A stretch of 64,000 bases of DNA, taken from assembly GCA_973895155.1 (NCBI GenBank), contig OZ316892.1, forward strand, positions 12,462,001-12,526,000, in the 5' to 3' direction. The DNA is from Marsupella aquatica (lineage: Eukaryota; Marchantiophyta). Shown in pieces: positions 31,201 through 45,562 of this stretch; position 1 is the first letter of the stretch; every line of letters begins with the position of its first letter. Position numbers and translations under genes: made by a program. The notes under the pieces were generated by a model. It did no database searches and had not been told where the DNA came from. It saw only the letters and a list, made by a program, of their open reading frames with translations.

Positions 31201-34200
31201 GCACACTCTATCCCAAACGATGTTTGCTTGGATAGGAGGAACTCATGTTCATTGTTACAGAGTCAGTTGAGAGATAGGTAGATCTTGTATTGGAGAGTCT
31301 ACAATAGTTGGTCTTGCGTTCTTAAAGGACACACTCAGGAATGTATGCTTTAGATATATGAAGCATAGTTCAACTAGACTTGTCATATCTTAATAGCACT
31401 AGGTATATGGAAGATTTGGAAAGGCATGCTTTAATTTGGTGTTCCAAGGTCTACAATTCAAAAGGATGGTGTTATGTTAGGATGGTGTTATGTTAGGATA
31501 GGTACACCGGAGGTACAAAAGGTCCAAAAACAATCAAAGGATATGTTAAACTTTACAGACCCCCATGGTCCCCCAATCCCTTAGCATGACATGCGGCCAC
31601 ATCATCTATTCCATCACAAAAAGGAAAGTCTAGTATGTTCACACTGACCGTCACGCCGTAACAAACAAGCATGACTACCTGTGTTTGAAACGAGACTAAT
31701 GAGAATAATCAGATCTTGGGACAATTAAAATTGGAATGTTTGACAACAAAATGTCAAATAAAATAGGGGGTAGCAATGGTGCTCAACCATCACAAGTAAA
31801 GGTGCATAACATCAGATTCTTAGATCAAAAGATGGGATCATATGTTTATGAATAATGGTGACGGTGTGCACGTTAAATTGACGGTACTTTAAGTTAGCCA
31901 ATCAATTTGAGTGTTCATAATATTATTTCTGTGCTACTGGTGTACGTAAGCATCCTAAGATGCGTCAAAATAAGCTTTTATTGTCTCAAGTCCAATTGGA
32001 ACTCAGAGTTTTATGCTATCGCCTAGCTTGGGACCTACTTACTAAGCAAATTTAAAGGAAAACTGTTTCCCAACAATGTTTGGTGACCCTTGTCAAACCA
32101 ATTAGATGAAGAGAAGGAAAAAGAAAAAGGCAGAAGTGCGTTGGGATCGGGGAAGGAAAATAAGAATGGAAAGGGGTGAGAGGTTGGGGGCGAGCAAGTA
32201 GTTGGTAGAGAGTTTTGGGGTTGCAAGTTTATTAGGTAGGAGCAATCCTTGGAGCAATGCACTAGAATGTCTTTGTCCTCTCCTGATTGAGATACTCATT
32301 GTAACTCCTATCTACAATCTTTTTATAACTCTTGCCCATCTTGCACACGAACAAGCTTATCTTGCCCACCAACAAATCCTTTGATGGACCATCTTCCGAA
32401 CCAACAAGCCCATCCTGCCAGCCAACAAATTCTTTCATGGACCATCTTCCGTGCCACTTGTATAGTTTTGCATTCAAAACATAATCCAGACATTACATTT
32501 TGGTCTTTGTTTCCCTTTGCGTCTATGTAACCTTTGCATCTCCCCTGCACCTTTGACTCTTTCCTTCTCTTTGCACTCTCATTCCTGTCCTTGCAACTTT
32601 GACTGTCTCTTCTCTCTACAACTCATGCATTGATTTATCTTTAGTCTATCATTTCAACAATTTCACCTTGACAATATGTATTCCGCATTGACAACATTAT
32701 CCTTTAACATCACTTACATTCAGTATCACTTATGCTCAAACACACATTTGCCTGACATGATAACTGTAGAGACAACACTTTCACAAAGATAGCTTGACCA
32801 CAATAACAATACACTTTGGCAACAACAACAAAGCAACACACTGGCATTTCAAATTACTTTGATATGGAGATTGTGTCATCTCTCCACGTTGCCACTTAAG
32901 AGAGAATGAAGAAATTCCACTTTTTTGTAAGATGCCTCAAGTGAGAATCTTTTGTTGGTCTACAGATGATTAGAGTCCGGTAGGGTTGAACATTGTTGTG
33001 TGCAATGACATAGTATTTGAGACTTTTTAAGAAAATAACCGTTTTTGAGAATGGATTAAAGAACTTTGCCAGCTATGACAGTCAATTTTGTTTCACCAGG
33101 AGAGATCATGGGTTGGAGGTAAACTGGAAGGATTTTGTGACACTCCAAAAGATTTGAATTGTCATCCTCAAGACACTAAGCTACTTGGTGACAAGGAGAC
33201 AAGGAAAATTTGCTGTGATCCCGGCATAGTCCCCTATGTTGGGTCAGAAATAAATCATAGACAAGTATCATAGGCCATTGTTGTTGCTTCAAATAAATTA
33301 CTCAAATAAATAGTGATTCAAGAATGACAGAATTTGGAGTATTATCTAGTTTACAAAGAGTTGTTCAAAAATCCCAATTCACTCACTTCTAGTACTAAAA
33401 CCCCCACTAGCCATGACAATACCTGGATCTACCAGGTTTCACCATAAATAATACGAGCAAAATGGCACGAGAGAGGAGAAGAATGAGTGGAATGTAAAAA
33501 AAAGGAGAAGTCTATGACACTTTTCCCTTGTATATATGGCTAGTGGCGGTTTAAGTAATATAAGTGTCTTTACAAGCATTCAGGCATACACAAGGATGGG
33601 GTCCAAGAACTAATGTTGAAAAGAGAGTCACGGAGAAATCCAATCCTCTACAAGATCAAAGGTTGTACAATTGGTGTGAAGGTATGCAAGGTCCAAAAAT
33701 AACCAATTTTCCCATTCCAAAGCATACCAAGGATTCTATGGTGGATGCTGAGTATAATGTAATTTGGGTCAAGCCTTTATTCAGGTACTGCTTAATCCAA
33801 GGAAAGGGCATGTAATGGCATGTTATGTTAGCAAACTGAGTTACTTTTAAGTCTTACGGTCTAAAAGTGAAGCCTCTAGACCATGACTCTACTCTAACTC
33901 ACAAAACACAGAGACAGAAAGTTGAACCAAAACAGCCAAACATCTTTTTTGTGCAAAGGTATTTTTGTGTCCTCCCATCTTTTTCTGTCCCTTAACTGGT
34001 AATCAAGGTTGGCTAGTATATCATATCTCACACTACAGTAAGGGATCCCGCTCATTTTTGGGCATCGTCTGCTTACAAAAGCAAGATTGGCCGGGATGTG
34101 ACCTCAACAATTAGAATTAAACAAAGCTTTTTTGTGACCCTTGATCAGCAAAATGCATACCTCTGGATATGGTCTCCTTTAACTCCCTTTCTGTAAGTTG

Positions 34201-36849
34201 GGTTTCTCCCAGTTTGTCTTTTGTGCTTGTCTATTCACTTCTGTTCCCTTTAATTCCTTTCATCATGTGCATTGCCTTTCTTCCTATTTGTCTTTTGTGT
34301 CTATCATTTATAGTACATATGTCAAGACTAATGTGCAAGTTATTTTAGTATACATCCATATCTCATTTTTGTTTTTCTGGGGGCAGCAGTTTTCAAAAAA
34401 ACATTGAGTTGTTTGTCTTTTTTGTCTCTTTGTAATGGTGAACATTTTGAGCTAGAAACTAATCCCATCGTGAACCATATGTTCCCATATTTTTGCAGAT
34501 GGACCCTTGGATTTTGGTTACACCCATGAAGGATGATAATTTTTATGAGTTTTAAGAATGCCTTTTAACTCCCAAGTTATGATCTGATCGTAGGGATACA
34601 CGTCCTCATCACTGGAGGCCAGAGGTACATCCTTGCCCAATCACAAGGGTGTGGAGGGCATGCTGGGAGGTGAGGCAAGGGATGGTGGAAGGGGAGGGCA
34701 AGGAGGGCCTCACCTTTTCCCAGCCCAGCCCAGCCCTGCCCTGCCCTGCCCTGCCTTGCCCCACATCACCCCACCCACCCCATCACTCTCACCCTCTCTC
34801 GCCTTGGCTTCTTTATTTCGCATTGGCCCCCCATCACTTTTGCAACAACAATATGGTCCTTACAATCATATTGTGACACCTGAATTTTTCGCAAAATCAA
34901 TGGCAGATGGAAATAAGATGCAAAGTTCACGAATTAATTGCATTTTGGTACCCAAATGCCCAACTTTACCTTGCTGACAATACTTATGAAGGACGCTTCA
35001 GAGAGGTGTCCCATGGAGACCAAACTTATGTATTTCAAAGACAAATTTTTGTTACCCATTTACCTTAGTTATGTAGTGATCTTTTTCTACCTTAGTTTAG
35101 TACTCAATTTTTATTACCTTTTTTCTAAGTTTTGAAAAGGCATGACTTTTCATTTCCCCTTTTTATGCTCCACTTAGACCTATAAGATTATTGTTTTCCT
35201 TTTTGTTTTTCAGTGAAGCTTGTATTTAGTATTGCAAACTTTTGCAAGTTTCCCTCCTTCCTTTGTAATCATTGCTTTCGAGAATGATTTATGAATGAAG
35301 TAAAACACTTCCTTTGTGATGTAATGAATTTATTCCTGTTGGTGCCTGAGTTTTCATTACAAATTTCCAAGATCATATGAATTCAAATTAGGATTGCTTG
35401 TGGGTCAAGAATCGCTAGGAATTCAATGATAAATGTGGATAAAAAGGAGCAAGATTCTGATTTCAGAATAGTTAGTACCGTTACCCATACTTTGGCATAC
35501 CCACTAGTGATAGATCGGAGTTGCGTATCGTCGAAGTTCTATCCATGTTGACGGCATTTTAGTGCGTATCATTGTATCGGTCACCAGAAAGCTACTTTGG
35601 TGTTGGTGAGCATTTATCCTTTCTGTTTATATTTTCATGGTGATGGAGAAGAGCAATTGAGGCAAGATTTGTTGCAATCTTGTTAACACAATAAGACCAG
35701 AATCCTTTTTGAAGGAGTGGCAGTGGAGATTCAATCCATTGGACCTTGGTTCTAAAAGTTTTTCCATAATCCATGACTTGGGAATTAATCTTTTCTGTTC
35801 ATTTTGTTAGTTTATCCATTTATTTCTCTTTTGTCTGAAGATTTGGTTGAGTGATACTCTTAAGTCTTCAAAACAGTTACAATCATTCAATCCATTCCTA
35901 TTTTGTTCTTAAGGGATCGAAACCTTGGTCTTTAAGTGAAAAGTGTCACTTTTGATTCTTCCGGCTATATCACACATATGCCAGAAATCACAATTGTGCA
36001 ACACATGGCCACATAATTGTAACGATAACAAGGCTGCAACAGCACATAGGATGGCTCAATGACTTCCTTGCTTCACTTGCATTTCTTTGCCTCACCTTGA
36101 CATTAATCGCGACAAGCTGACTCAACTTGCACAATGTTCCTTTTGGGCCCTCGTTTAAACTTTACTTATTGTTATCTCCCATTTTATTTTCTTTGTATCT
36201 CCCAATATATTGTTTTTCTGGCAAAGAGTTTTTGTTTGTTTGTTTCAGTAGGTCTTTTTCCTTCACTGCTTGCATGGCCGCATTGACAATTGTGCAATAT
36301 GTGGCCATTGATTGCATAATTGTAACGATAACATGGCCGCAACAACACATAGGATGGCTCTTTGCATCACCCGATATATATATTTTTTGGCTCCAGTAGA
36401 TTTCTCTTCCCCGGTTGGGTCACATTGTCTTTTTGACATGGACATCTTTCATGCATTGACAACATTTTTGCAACAACATCTTTTCTGCAATGCCATCTTA
36501 TGTGCAACGTACGGGTATTGACCATGAAAACTATGATTGTATTCTCAGGATGATACATAACATGCCTCAATAACTACCTCACAAATCTTATAGTTTTTGG
36601 CCTTGCTTTCATATTTTTTCCTCATCTCAACATCTTTTTCTCATTTGGACAATTTTTTCTCGCATCAAGATCTTGTCTTGCCTCCACATCTCTTCATCTT
36701 GACTTATGTTTCTCACCTCTTCAATTTCTGTGCAAGGCAGGGGCATAGGGCCTGGTGAGTATATATATAAAGAATTAGAGTGACAAGACATGGCATGATC
36801 TATGTGAGCGTGCCCTACCGGAGGTTGACAGAGCAAATGGCTCGTGTTC
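31201..36849. other. Long gene-poor repeat region
   Basis: No gene recognised. Visible structure: a 17-bp duplication at about 31461-31499 (GGATGGTGTTATGTTA twice); a roughly 60-bp duplication at about 32355-32450 (TGGACCATCTTCCG repeated); a CCCAGC/CCTGC low-complexity block at 34718-34760; a pair of roughly 70-bp direct copies starting CAATTGTGCA at 35991 and 36287; and CAACAA/CTTTGAC-rich blocks at 32.6-32.85 and 36.1-36.7 kb. Short open frames here have no family signature. Confidence 0.45.
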
Positions 36850-36945
36850 GGACCGTTTACAAATGGGGTCACAACTAGTAAGCGTAGTAAGTAACTGGAC
36901 CGTTTACAAATGGGGTCACAACTACTAATAAGCGTAAGTAAGTGG
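36850..36945. repeat. 47-bp tandem duplication
   Basis: GGACCGTTTACAAATGGGGT followed by CACAACTA begins at 36850 and again at 36897, a period of 47 bp. It lies about 400-500 bp upstream of the coatomer gamma start codon. Confidence 0.8.
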
Positions 36946-37111
36946 ACATAAGATGGATAGATACAGAATGGAATACAAAATAATGACGATTATCGTCGTA
37001 CAGTGAGACTTCCGGAACCTCAGTGTGCCGTGCATCCAATAATGAGTGGACCAGTCGGAACGAAAAGGTGAGCAGCAGAGCAAAGGGGAGAGCAGAGCAG
37101 AGCAGTCCAGA

Positions 37112-37135
37112 GGGGAGGGGAGGGGAGGGGAGGGG
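37112..37135 (+). repeat. GGGGA pentanucleotide run, potential G-quadruplex upstream of coatomer gamma
   Basis: Five consecutive GGGG tracts (37112, 37117, 37122, 37127, 37132) are separated by single A residues, preceded by GAGCAG repeats. The tract meets the classical four-run quadruplex rule with very short loops and lies about 210 bp before the ATG, so it is probably in the promoter or 5' UTR. Confidence 0.8.
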
Positions 37136-37346
37136 AGTGTAGTGTCGAGGCTGTCGTCGCGCGACTCCGCATTTTACACTCTGCGCTTTCCGCAGTAGGG
37201 CCGGTAGGCGCAAAGGTTGTGCGAGACACCGTCCCTGTTTGGAGCGCGAAGGTTTTCTCACATCTATGTAGTTCGGGAGCTCGCGCGACCTCGGTCTTCC
37301 GTTCGTCGTCCCCGCAGCGGTAGAGGATCGCTTCCGCATCGCAGCA

Positions 37347-40300
37347 ATGGCTCAGCTCCAGCCGGTCGGCAAGAAGGACGACGATCGAGAGGACGATTGT
37401 ACGAGTCGCTGCCTTTTCCTACTCCTTCTATCGTCTCTTATCTTATCTTCTCGTCTCGTCCCGTTGCGTTGCGTCGCGTCGTTTTGTCGATGCAGCTGGT
37501 TAGGTTTAGATCTGCTTGTTGTGGTCGGCTGCTTCTGCCACCTCCTTGACTGGGCGTTGGAGTTCGCTCTGTTGTTGTAGCATTCTAGATCGTGGTTAAA
37601 CTCATGATGCTTACGATAATGCTGGACTGATCCGATCCGATCCGATCTGATCTGTCTCTGTTCCACCCGGATCCATTTGTTATAGAAGTGTGTGACTCGT
37701 CCGATCAGGTGAAAGATGATGCGGACGGTATAACATAGACAGAGAGACAGACGAATTATGCTGCAGCTTTTAAGTCACAGTAGTAAGAAGTAGTAAAGTA
37801 GTGAAGAAGGGACGTGATTAAGTGTTAAGGCGATGGAAATTATTGACACCGAGCAATCAAAATGATCTAGAAATATGTCAATGTGCTTAAACATTGTATC
37901 ACTGATACGTGTCGACTGGAGCCAAAATATCGTCGAGGAATCAGGGCATTCAATGGTATGATTATTTCAAACTGAGGAGCCAATTCTCCTTGGTACTTGC
38001 GGATCCATTCCTGAAATGTGGAAATCTTTTCTTTCCGATGTCCAGCTGAGTACTCTCCATTCTTTGGTATCGAGAAAGGAGCTGTTCTACAAGAAGCGCG
38101 CGTTTTCAATGACCCACAGCTTGATGCCAGGAGATGTGCACAGGTTAGCATGAATAACCCTTGCCACACGTTCATTTTGCTATCCAGGAAGGGTCCATTT
38201 TGGTCTGGAACTTAATTTGTCAGCGTGGCGTTATCGATGCAGGTCATTACAAAGCTACTGTATCTCTTAAATCAAGGGGAAACTTTCACTAAGGTGAGTG
38301 AGCTTTTGATTTTCTCCGAAACTGTGGTCATCAGAAGCTGGGGTCGTTGTCTATCAATGCGTGTCCCAGAAACATATGTAGATCGCGACTTCTGGATCAC
38401 TGAATCGTTATTCCACCATCTGCAGAACGAGTCAACGGAGGTCTTCTTCGCAGTCACGAAGCTCTTTCAGTCCAAAGATATCGGCCTCAGGCGAATGGTG
38501 TATCTTATCATTAAGGAGATATCTCCGTCGAGTGATGAAGTGAGTAAATTTTCATTCTGGGAATTGCTTTTTTATCACCGGAAGAGCTGGAAAGTAACCT
38601 CGTATCTCAGCCTTACCAATCCAGTCTTGATAATGCAGGTCATTATTGTCACTAGCTCCTTGATGAAGGATATGAACAGCAAGACAGATCTGTACCGAGC
38701 CAATGCAATCCGGGTTCTTTGCAAGATCACCGATGGAGGACTCTTAGGGCAGATCGAGCGCTATCTTAAGCAGGCCGTGGTAGACAAGAATCCGGTTGTG
38801 TCTAGCGCGGCTCTTGTGAGCGGATTTCACCTTCTTCAGGTGCCATGCCCCTACGCAAGGATTTTCTCGATCTCGTTGGCTTCTTGAATGCGCAGTACCG
38901 CACCCGGTGGGCAGTGCCTGAGTCTTGAATTTTGGGCTGACTGTAATTGCAGAGCAACCCAGACATCGTGAAAAGATGGAGTAACGAGGTGCAAGAGGCA
39001 GTTCAGGCCAAAACCTCTCTCGTCCAGTTCCATGCCCTTGCCTTATTACATCAGGTGCGCGTACTTACATTTCTCTACGCCCATGGATTGTTCCTGAGTT
39101 CTAGGTTTCTCTTTCGTTCAGTCGACAAAATGTGAGACCGCTTACATTTGTTGTATTGCTTTTCAGATTCGGCAGAATGATCGTTTGGCTGTGAGCAAGT
39201 TGGTCACGAGCCTCACTAGGGGAACTGTTCGTTCACCGTTGGCGCAATGTCTTCTCATTCGCTACACATGCCAGGCAAACTCCCTTTCGAAAGGCACCGG
39301 TTGATTTTCGTGAATTTTTCAGTTTTTGCAGCCAAGAAGGCTATAGCCCTAACATTTCCTTGATCAATCCCAGGTAATCGAGGAATCATCGCCAAATACG
39401 CAGTCAACTGATAGGCCTTTCTACGATTATCTGGAAGGTTGCTTGCGGCATAAAGCAGAAATGGTTATATTTGAAGCAGCACGAGCAATCACAGAGCTCA
39501 CTGGTGTGACTAGCCGAGAGCTTACCCCCGCAATTACCGTTTTGCAACTCTTTTTAAGCTCATCGAAGCCAGTGATGCGCTTTGCTGCTGTTCGCACCCT
39601 TAACAAGGTAGGCAAGGTTGCCTTCCTGTGAAAAGTTTAACAAATATCCAATCATTTCATCAGTGAGGGCATGCAACTAGGCTGGTCTGCTGCCAAAGCC
39701 CGTCTCAATTTGTGGTCCTCCCTCAGTGGATTTATCGGGACCAGAAGTATGTTCTCCACAGAACTGATCTCTAAGTTATGTTGGGATGGTGTTGTAGGTG
39801 GCCATGACTCACCCTCTTGCTGTGGCTAATTGCAACATTGATATGGAAAGCCTGATATCTGATCAGAATCGCAGTATCGCAACCCTAGCGATAACCACTC
39901 TGTTGAAAACTGGAAGCGAGTCCAGTGTTGACAGACTCATGAAGCAGATTACAAACTTCATGTCAGATATTGCGGATGAGTTCAAGATAGTCGTTGTAGA
40001 AGCGATTCAGTCTCTGTGCCTCAAGTTTCCTCAGAAATACCGCATCTTGTAAGTATGATATAATTTTCATACAAGTCATCTGTTGTGGACCAATAGCAAC
40101 TCCATCTGGTTGTGTCTATTTGAGATTAACCATGCTTTACTGCTGCAGGATGAATTTCTTGAGCAATATTCTGAGAGAAGAAGGTGGTTTTGACTATAAA
40201 AAGGCAATTGTTGACTCGATACTCATTCTCATAAGGGAGATTCCTGAGGCGAAGGAGAGTGGCCTATCTCACCTGTGTGAATTCATTGAGGATTGTGAGT

Positions 40301-43300
40301 TTACTTATCTATCAACTCAGGTAAGATCTTCTCTTCTTACATTTGCAGAAAGATGTGATGAACACGTGCTGCACGGTTGCCTTGTAGTCCGTCAGGAAGA
40401 ATATCGGTCGAAATGTTGCTTCCAGTGAGGTCAAGCGCAATACATTAGTCAATAGAAGCAAGGGTACCTGACTCAGCAGCATGATGTTTTGGTGGGTTGT
40501 TAGATCCTGCATCTTCTTGGCAACGAAGGTCCGAAAACCTCCGACCCAAGCAAATACATTCGGTATATATACAATCGTGTTGTACTTGAAAATGCTACTG
40601 TACGTGCAAGTGCTGTCAGTGCTCTTGCAAAGTTTGGAGCTGTTGTGGAGTCACTACGGGTGAGTTTTGACACTTGCAATGCGTCGCCAGTTTGTAAAAA
40701 AGTAAATTGCTTGAGTGGATCATTTGAGGTTGCAGCGATTGTGCAGTCCTTGTGAATTGTTTTTGAGGATGTTGACTAGTGACACTGGCAAATGTTTCCC
40801 TGTCCTTTTGTGCAGCCCCGTATCCTGGTCCTGATTCGGAGATGTCTATATGATAACGACGATGAGGTGCAGTGAGAACCGACATCCGTGCTTTCTATAA
40901 AGTTCAGATGTTTTGTCGGTCAGAAGTGATGCCTTGTCAAGTTGTGGCTAATATTCAGGCATAGAGTATCGGGAATGTCCATACTAAAGAAGGGACGGAC
41001 ATCCTCGAAACTGGCCTGCTAAGTTTTGTCGACTTATCCTACATAAAAGGAGGTTAATTGGGCGTTGAAAGCTTGATATAATGACATTATCCCAGCTGCT
41101 ATGCCCAACAGGCTAATTTGTTAGTGTTTTTCCCTTCTTTGGTGGCAGGTGCGGGATAGAGCAACATTATACTTGAACTTTGTCGGAGAAGCAGAAGATG
41201 GGACTCTCAGCAAAGACATTCTTTTTGAAGATCTGGATGTTCCACTTGCAAACTTGGAAGCCAGCTTGCAAGCATACGTGAGTCCTTATCCATGATTCAT
41301 CAATGTGTTACCTACAATCCAACAAAAGAGACAGATTCCTAAGAACTAAAATGTCTGTCTCTTTTGGCATGACAGGATGCTGTTGAGAGACCATTTGATA
41401 TGTCAGCTGTGTCCAAAGAACTGAAGAACCAACCCTTACTTGATAAGAATACGCCAGCAAGTAGGAAAGCCATGAAGGATGCTGCTCCTAAAGTAACTGC
41501 GAATGGTCATCATACCAGTGCCTCGGATGCATATGAAAGACTGCTGAATGCTATTCCCGAATTTTCTGGTTTTGGCAAGCTGTTCAAGGTAATTTTTCGA
41601 GAACTCTCGCTGTTCTGGCTTTTTCTCGGTTCGATCGTAAGAATGCGATTTTTAGATATGAAGTTCGTTGACAATCAGTCGAGAAGATCGTTCATGATAA
41701 ATGAAACTAGTGAAAATTTTAGAGTCTGGTATTATTGCCTTGTTACTAATGTGCTTACTGTTGATGCAGTCATCACAAGCTGTCGATCTTACAGAAGCAG
41801 AAATTGAGTATGGGGTGACTGCTGTGAAGCACGTCTATCCTAAGCATGTGTTGTTTCAATTCAACTGCACCAACACGATCAAGGAGCAGGTCCTAGAAAA
41901 TGTAATGTCTCCGCCCTTTTTAGCCCCCTTCATTTCACTGCACGAGGAGAACCTCAGAGTCATCTGAGTATGCACATTATGATGTCCCTAGACGGTCTCT
42001 GATTGCATGTTGTATAAGAGCGTCTTACGGCATCAGTCATGGACGAGCTTTCTTACCTGTGGTGCTGTGCATCACTTTTTGCAACTTGATTGTTGCCTCT
42101 ACAATATAGAATTATCGGGATACAGCGACGGGACTAATCTGTACGTGCTCAGTTACTAATTGCCGTCTCTTGGTTTTCAACAGGTGCATGTTATGATGGA
42201 TGCGACTGAGGCACCGGATTTCATTCTAGAAAAGTCAAAGAGTTTGGCCTCTTTACCATATGGCACAGCAGGACAAGTATTTGTGGCATTTCAAAGACCG
42301 GAGGGGTTAGTGTCTGTGGGCAAGTTCGCTAACACCCTGAAGTTCATTGTGAAAGAGGTGCGTTCCTGTTGATTTGTGTTTCCACTCTGGTTTGTCTGTG
42401 ATTCGAATTTGGGTTATGAGGCTTTTTAGTTTAATTTAGAGCCAAGGAATGTTCAAAATCTCATGTTTTCATGTTTGATAGTGTCAATTAGCTACAGTCA
42501 ACAAAAATTCAACAAATTGTTTCGTTAAGTTTTTTGTGTATAATGAGAGGGTGGTTTTCTACCAAATCAATGTCAGATTCGTATATATCTGTTATGCTAG
42601 TCGTCGAGTCTCTTTCAAAGTTTTCACATCAGGGACAGCTGACGTTTGCAACGATACAAGGAAACTGTTTGCCTTCGGGGTTATGTCTCCAATCACCAAT
42701 TGACATAATATTTTGACATCAGGTTGACCCAAGCTCTGGGGAAGCGGAGGAAGATGGTTATGAGGATGATTTTCAGCTGGAAGAAGTCGAAGTAAGTTGG
42801 TTGTAGTGTTGAGGTTGAAAGTGGCCTATAGAGTACTTATAGAGGCTTATGATAAACTCGGGTTTTCCTTCATTATGTGAATTCTTTGTTATTTTGTAAA
42901 AATGCATGCCTAAATCTACCTGCCACTGTACGATCAACAGAGTACCATGTTATTTCCTACGGTATTTTTCTGGTTGCCCTGGTTAATAACTCGCTCCCGG
43001 GTGGCATTCGTTTGTATTGGTTATAGTCGTGGACCACTGACATCTTTACTGATCTGAATAAACTTTCAGGGCTTACAACTGTAACACCTGCTGACTTTCA
43101 TTTGTTCTGGTGAAGCATTATTTATGGCAAAACCTTAACCTTCTTGCTACGGAGTCTACAGTGTAAAGGCTAGACTCCTTAGCAAGAACATTTAGGTACC
43201 TGAGGTGGCACCAACGGTATCTCCATTTGCTGGCCATGAAATCGAAAAATACGATGGGAGTCAGTAATATATGATCATTCTAGGTTTTGTATCTAATTGG

Positions 43301-43825
43301 TAAGTTTATCTGGCCAGGTGACTGCAGCGGATTACATTCTGAAGATAGGAGTATCCAACTTCAAAGGTGCATGGGAGGCCTTAGACGCAGAATTTGAGAA
43401 AGTTGAGGAGTACGAGTTTGGAATAAGAGAGAATCTCCAGGAGGCCGTGCAGGCAGTCATCACTGTTCTTGGCATGCAACCGTGTGAAGTAAGCAGTTTT
43501 AAACTTCGTCCTAAAAGTTATATTTTGCATCGAAAGTGGTGGTAGGATTGCTCGTCGAATAAATTGACGATTGTTGATCATCTTGAGTCATAAATCCTTA
43601 TGACTTTACTGTTTTTGGTCTTGGATACAGGGTACAGAGACTGTGCCAAGCAATGCAAGATCCCACACTTGCTTGTTGGCAGGGCAGTTCATAGGTGGAA
43701 TCGAAGTGTTAGTAAGATTGTCATTTGGCATTGACTCTCAAAAGTGTGTAGCAATGAGGCTTGCAGTGAGGTCGGAAGATCAAACTGTAAGTGAAGTAAT
43801 CCATGATATCATAGGCAATGCTTAA
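37347..43825 (+). CDS. COPG: Coatomer subunit gamma
   Basis: Gamma-COP is part of the COPI coat that drives retrograde Golgi-to-ER vesicle transport. Nineteen exons: 37347-37398, 38046-38143, 38243-38293, 38426-38539, 38639-38839, 38953-39054, 39167-39274, 39374-39607, 39798-40048, 40149-40320, 40504-40659, 40816-40866, 41149-41277, 41376-41588, 41770-41901, 42184-42357, 42723-42791, 43318-43488, 43631-43825. The product is 890 residues; the Arabidopsis protein is about 886. The start is [13 protein letters not shown]. The adaptin-like helical trunk spans about residues 20-550 ([88 protein letters not shown]). A linker follows at about 575-630, then the C-terminal appendage ([48 protein letters not shown]). 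The intron after exon 7 is GC-AG (CAG|GCAAAC); all others are GT-AG. Confidence 0.97.
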
Positions 43826-45562
43826 GCGAGCAGCAATTGGCACAACCTCTTCGGGTGCTTCTCCTTTTTGTATTTGAGCTTCTGCCAGAGGTGCCATTGA
43901 TTAGAATTCATTTTTTTCAACACTTCCCGGAAAATAGTAGTGTACTACCAGTGGAGTACATCAGAATGGTAGCTCAAGTATAGAAGCCCACTCAGTGGTT
44001 AACTCGGGATTTTCATGTTCAAGAATCGTTGTATGTAGCCTAGTGAGGCTGTGACAGACATTCCTCACTAAATTTCAGGTGAGTAAAGTAGATATCTCTT
44101 CCTAGGTGGTGGTAAGGCCTGATATGTAGCGTGGTATCTGACCATGACATCTCTACAGTATTGGATATTAGAGTCGACGAGCATGGAAAGCATTCTTTCT
44201 ATGATTGTCAAGCCGTGAGGCAGCTGTGTTGTGACCGGTTCACTTGTTTTGTCAAAACGTAGAATGCCAACATTGCGTAGGTCTGGTGACTGAAGAATTG
44301 AACTGAAACTCGGCATCGTCTTCATGGGGAGAGCTTGTGTGAGCACCCACGAGTCACGGCCTGCCCAGCGAATGTTACTAGGACACTATCCACGTTTCTG
44401 GATTAGATTTTTCTGAGTGTATGTCCACATGGTCTCGTCGCAGACGCTTGTAATATAATACTAAAGAGGTTTGCGTGGGCCACTCTCGCTTGCATCCCAG
44501 TGACAGTAGATTAGACCTGAGCTAGTATTGTTAGTTCGGTAACTACTTGAGAGGTCTGTGTGGACCACTGTGTCTTGTATCTTGTGATGGTAGAATAGAC
44601 CTGAGCTAGCCAAATGGACGATGATAAGTTGCCAAGTACTCTTTAGTTTAGTAACTGGCGTTACGACATAATGTTCCACAGCTTGGAGCGTTGGAATTGG
44701 ATGGAAGACTAACGATTTGCATCTTAATGATAGCACTGGTTCTAAGATCTTGCAATTTAGAGTCTTGATCGCGAGCACGTCTAGCAGTATGCTTCAATTG
44801 CATGATCCAGACCGCGGATTGGGGGCAACTAGAGGCCCCGACACCACCTGTAAAGCCCCACACGGATGTACCTTTTGGACGAAGAAATGACCACCTTCTT
44901 TGAGGCTTAGTCTTGGTTCGGACCGGAGCACGCGCGCAATACACGAACTCATTGAGAGCAGAACTTGACTACAATTGGGTGTAGCTTAAACATGCATTGG
45001 GGCAACTGCAGGGGAGTGACACCCTTGTTAGCCAAGCCCCAATCAAAGCTCCATCATTGGGTGCCATGTGGACCAAGAAATTGTTGGCAAAGGCTCGGCT
45101 CAGTCCAGGCCCAAACCTGGGCACCCGTTCAATGTCGTTCTGAGTCGAGAAACTCCTGCGAAATTGACCCTAACATTGCAATGTGATGAAGGTTCTCTCC
45201 TCCTGTGTCATCTCTGGATAGCCCTTGATGCACTGATGGACCCCGCCCCCAAAGCAACTGCCCCTCGAGAAGATCCTCCTTCCCTCTGTTGATGCCCGAA
45301 TTGGTCTTTTGATTTCTGCAACTCTATGAACTAGTTGGCGACTTGATTACACTGGAGGCTTGTCAACTAGGATACCATGGATCAGAAAGATGTGGCACGC
45401 AAGATTGTACCGAAGACTACAACAAGAGCCTGAGGATACAAACATGATGGGGAGCCTCCGAGCCTGGGAGCTTGGGATTGCTGCATATATGATTACATCA
45501 AGGCTAGGACTTAGGTTTCAAACACCAATATTGCAACTAAGACTAGTGCAAAAGGTAGGCAT
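43826..45562. other. Spacer downstream of coatomer gamma
   Basis: It includes the coatomer gamma 3' UTR. A minus-strand frame at 44346-44068 (92 aa) and others at 44944-44461 have no recognisable motif and are probably chance frames or antisense to UTR. A short partial duplication is visible near 44500-44600 (GACCTGAGCTAG twice). Confidence 0.4.
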
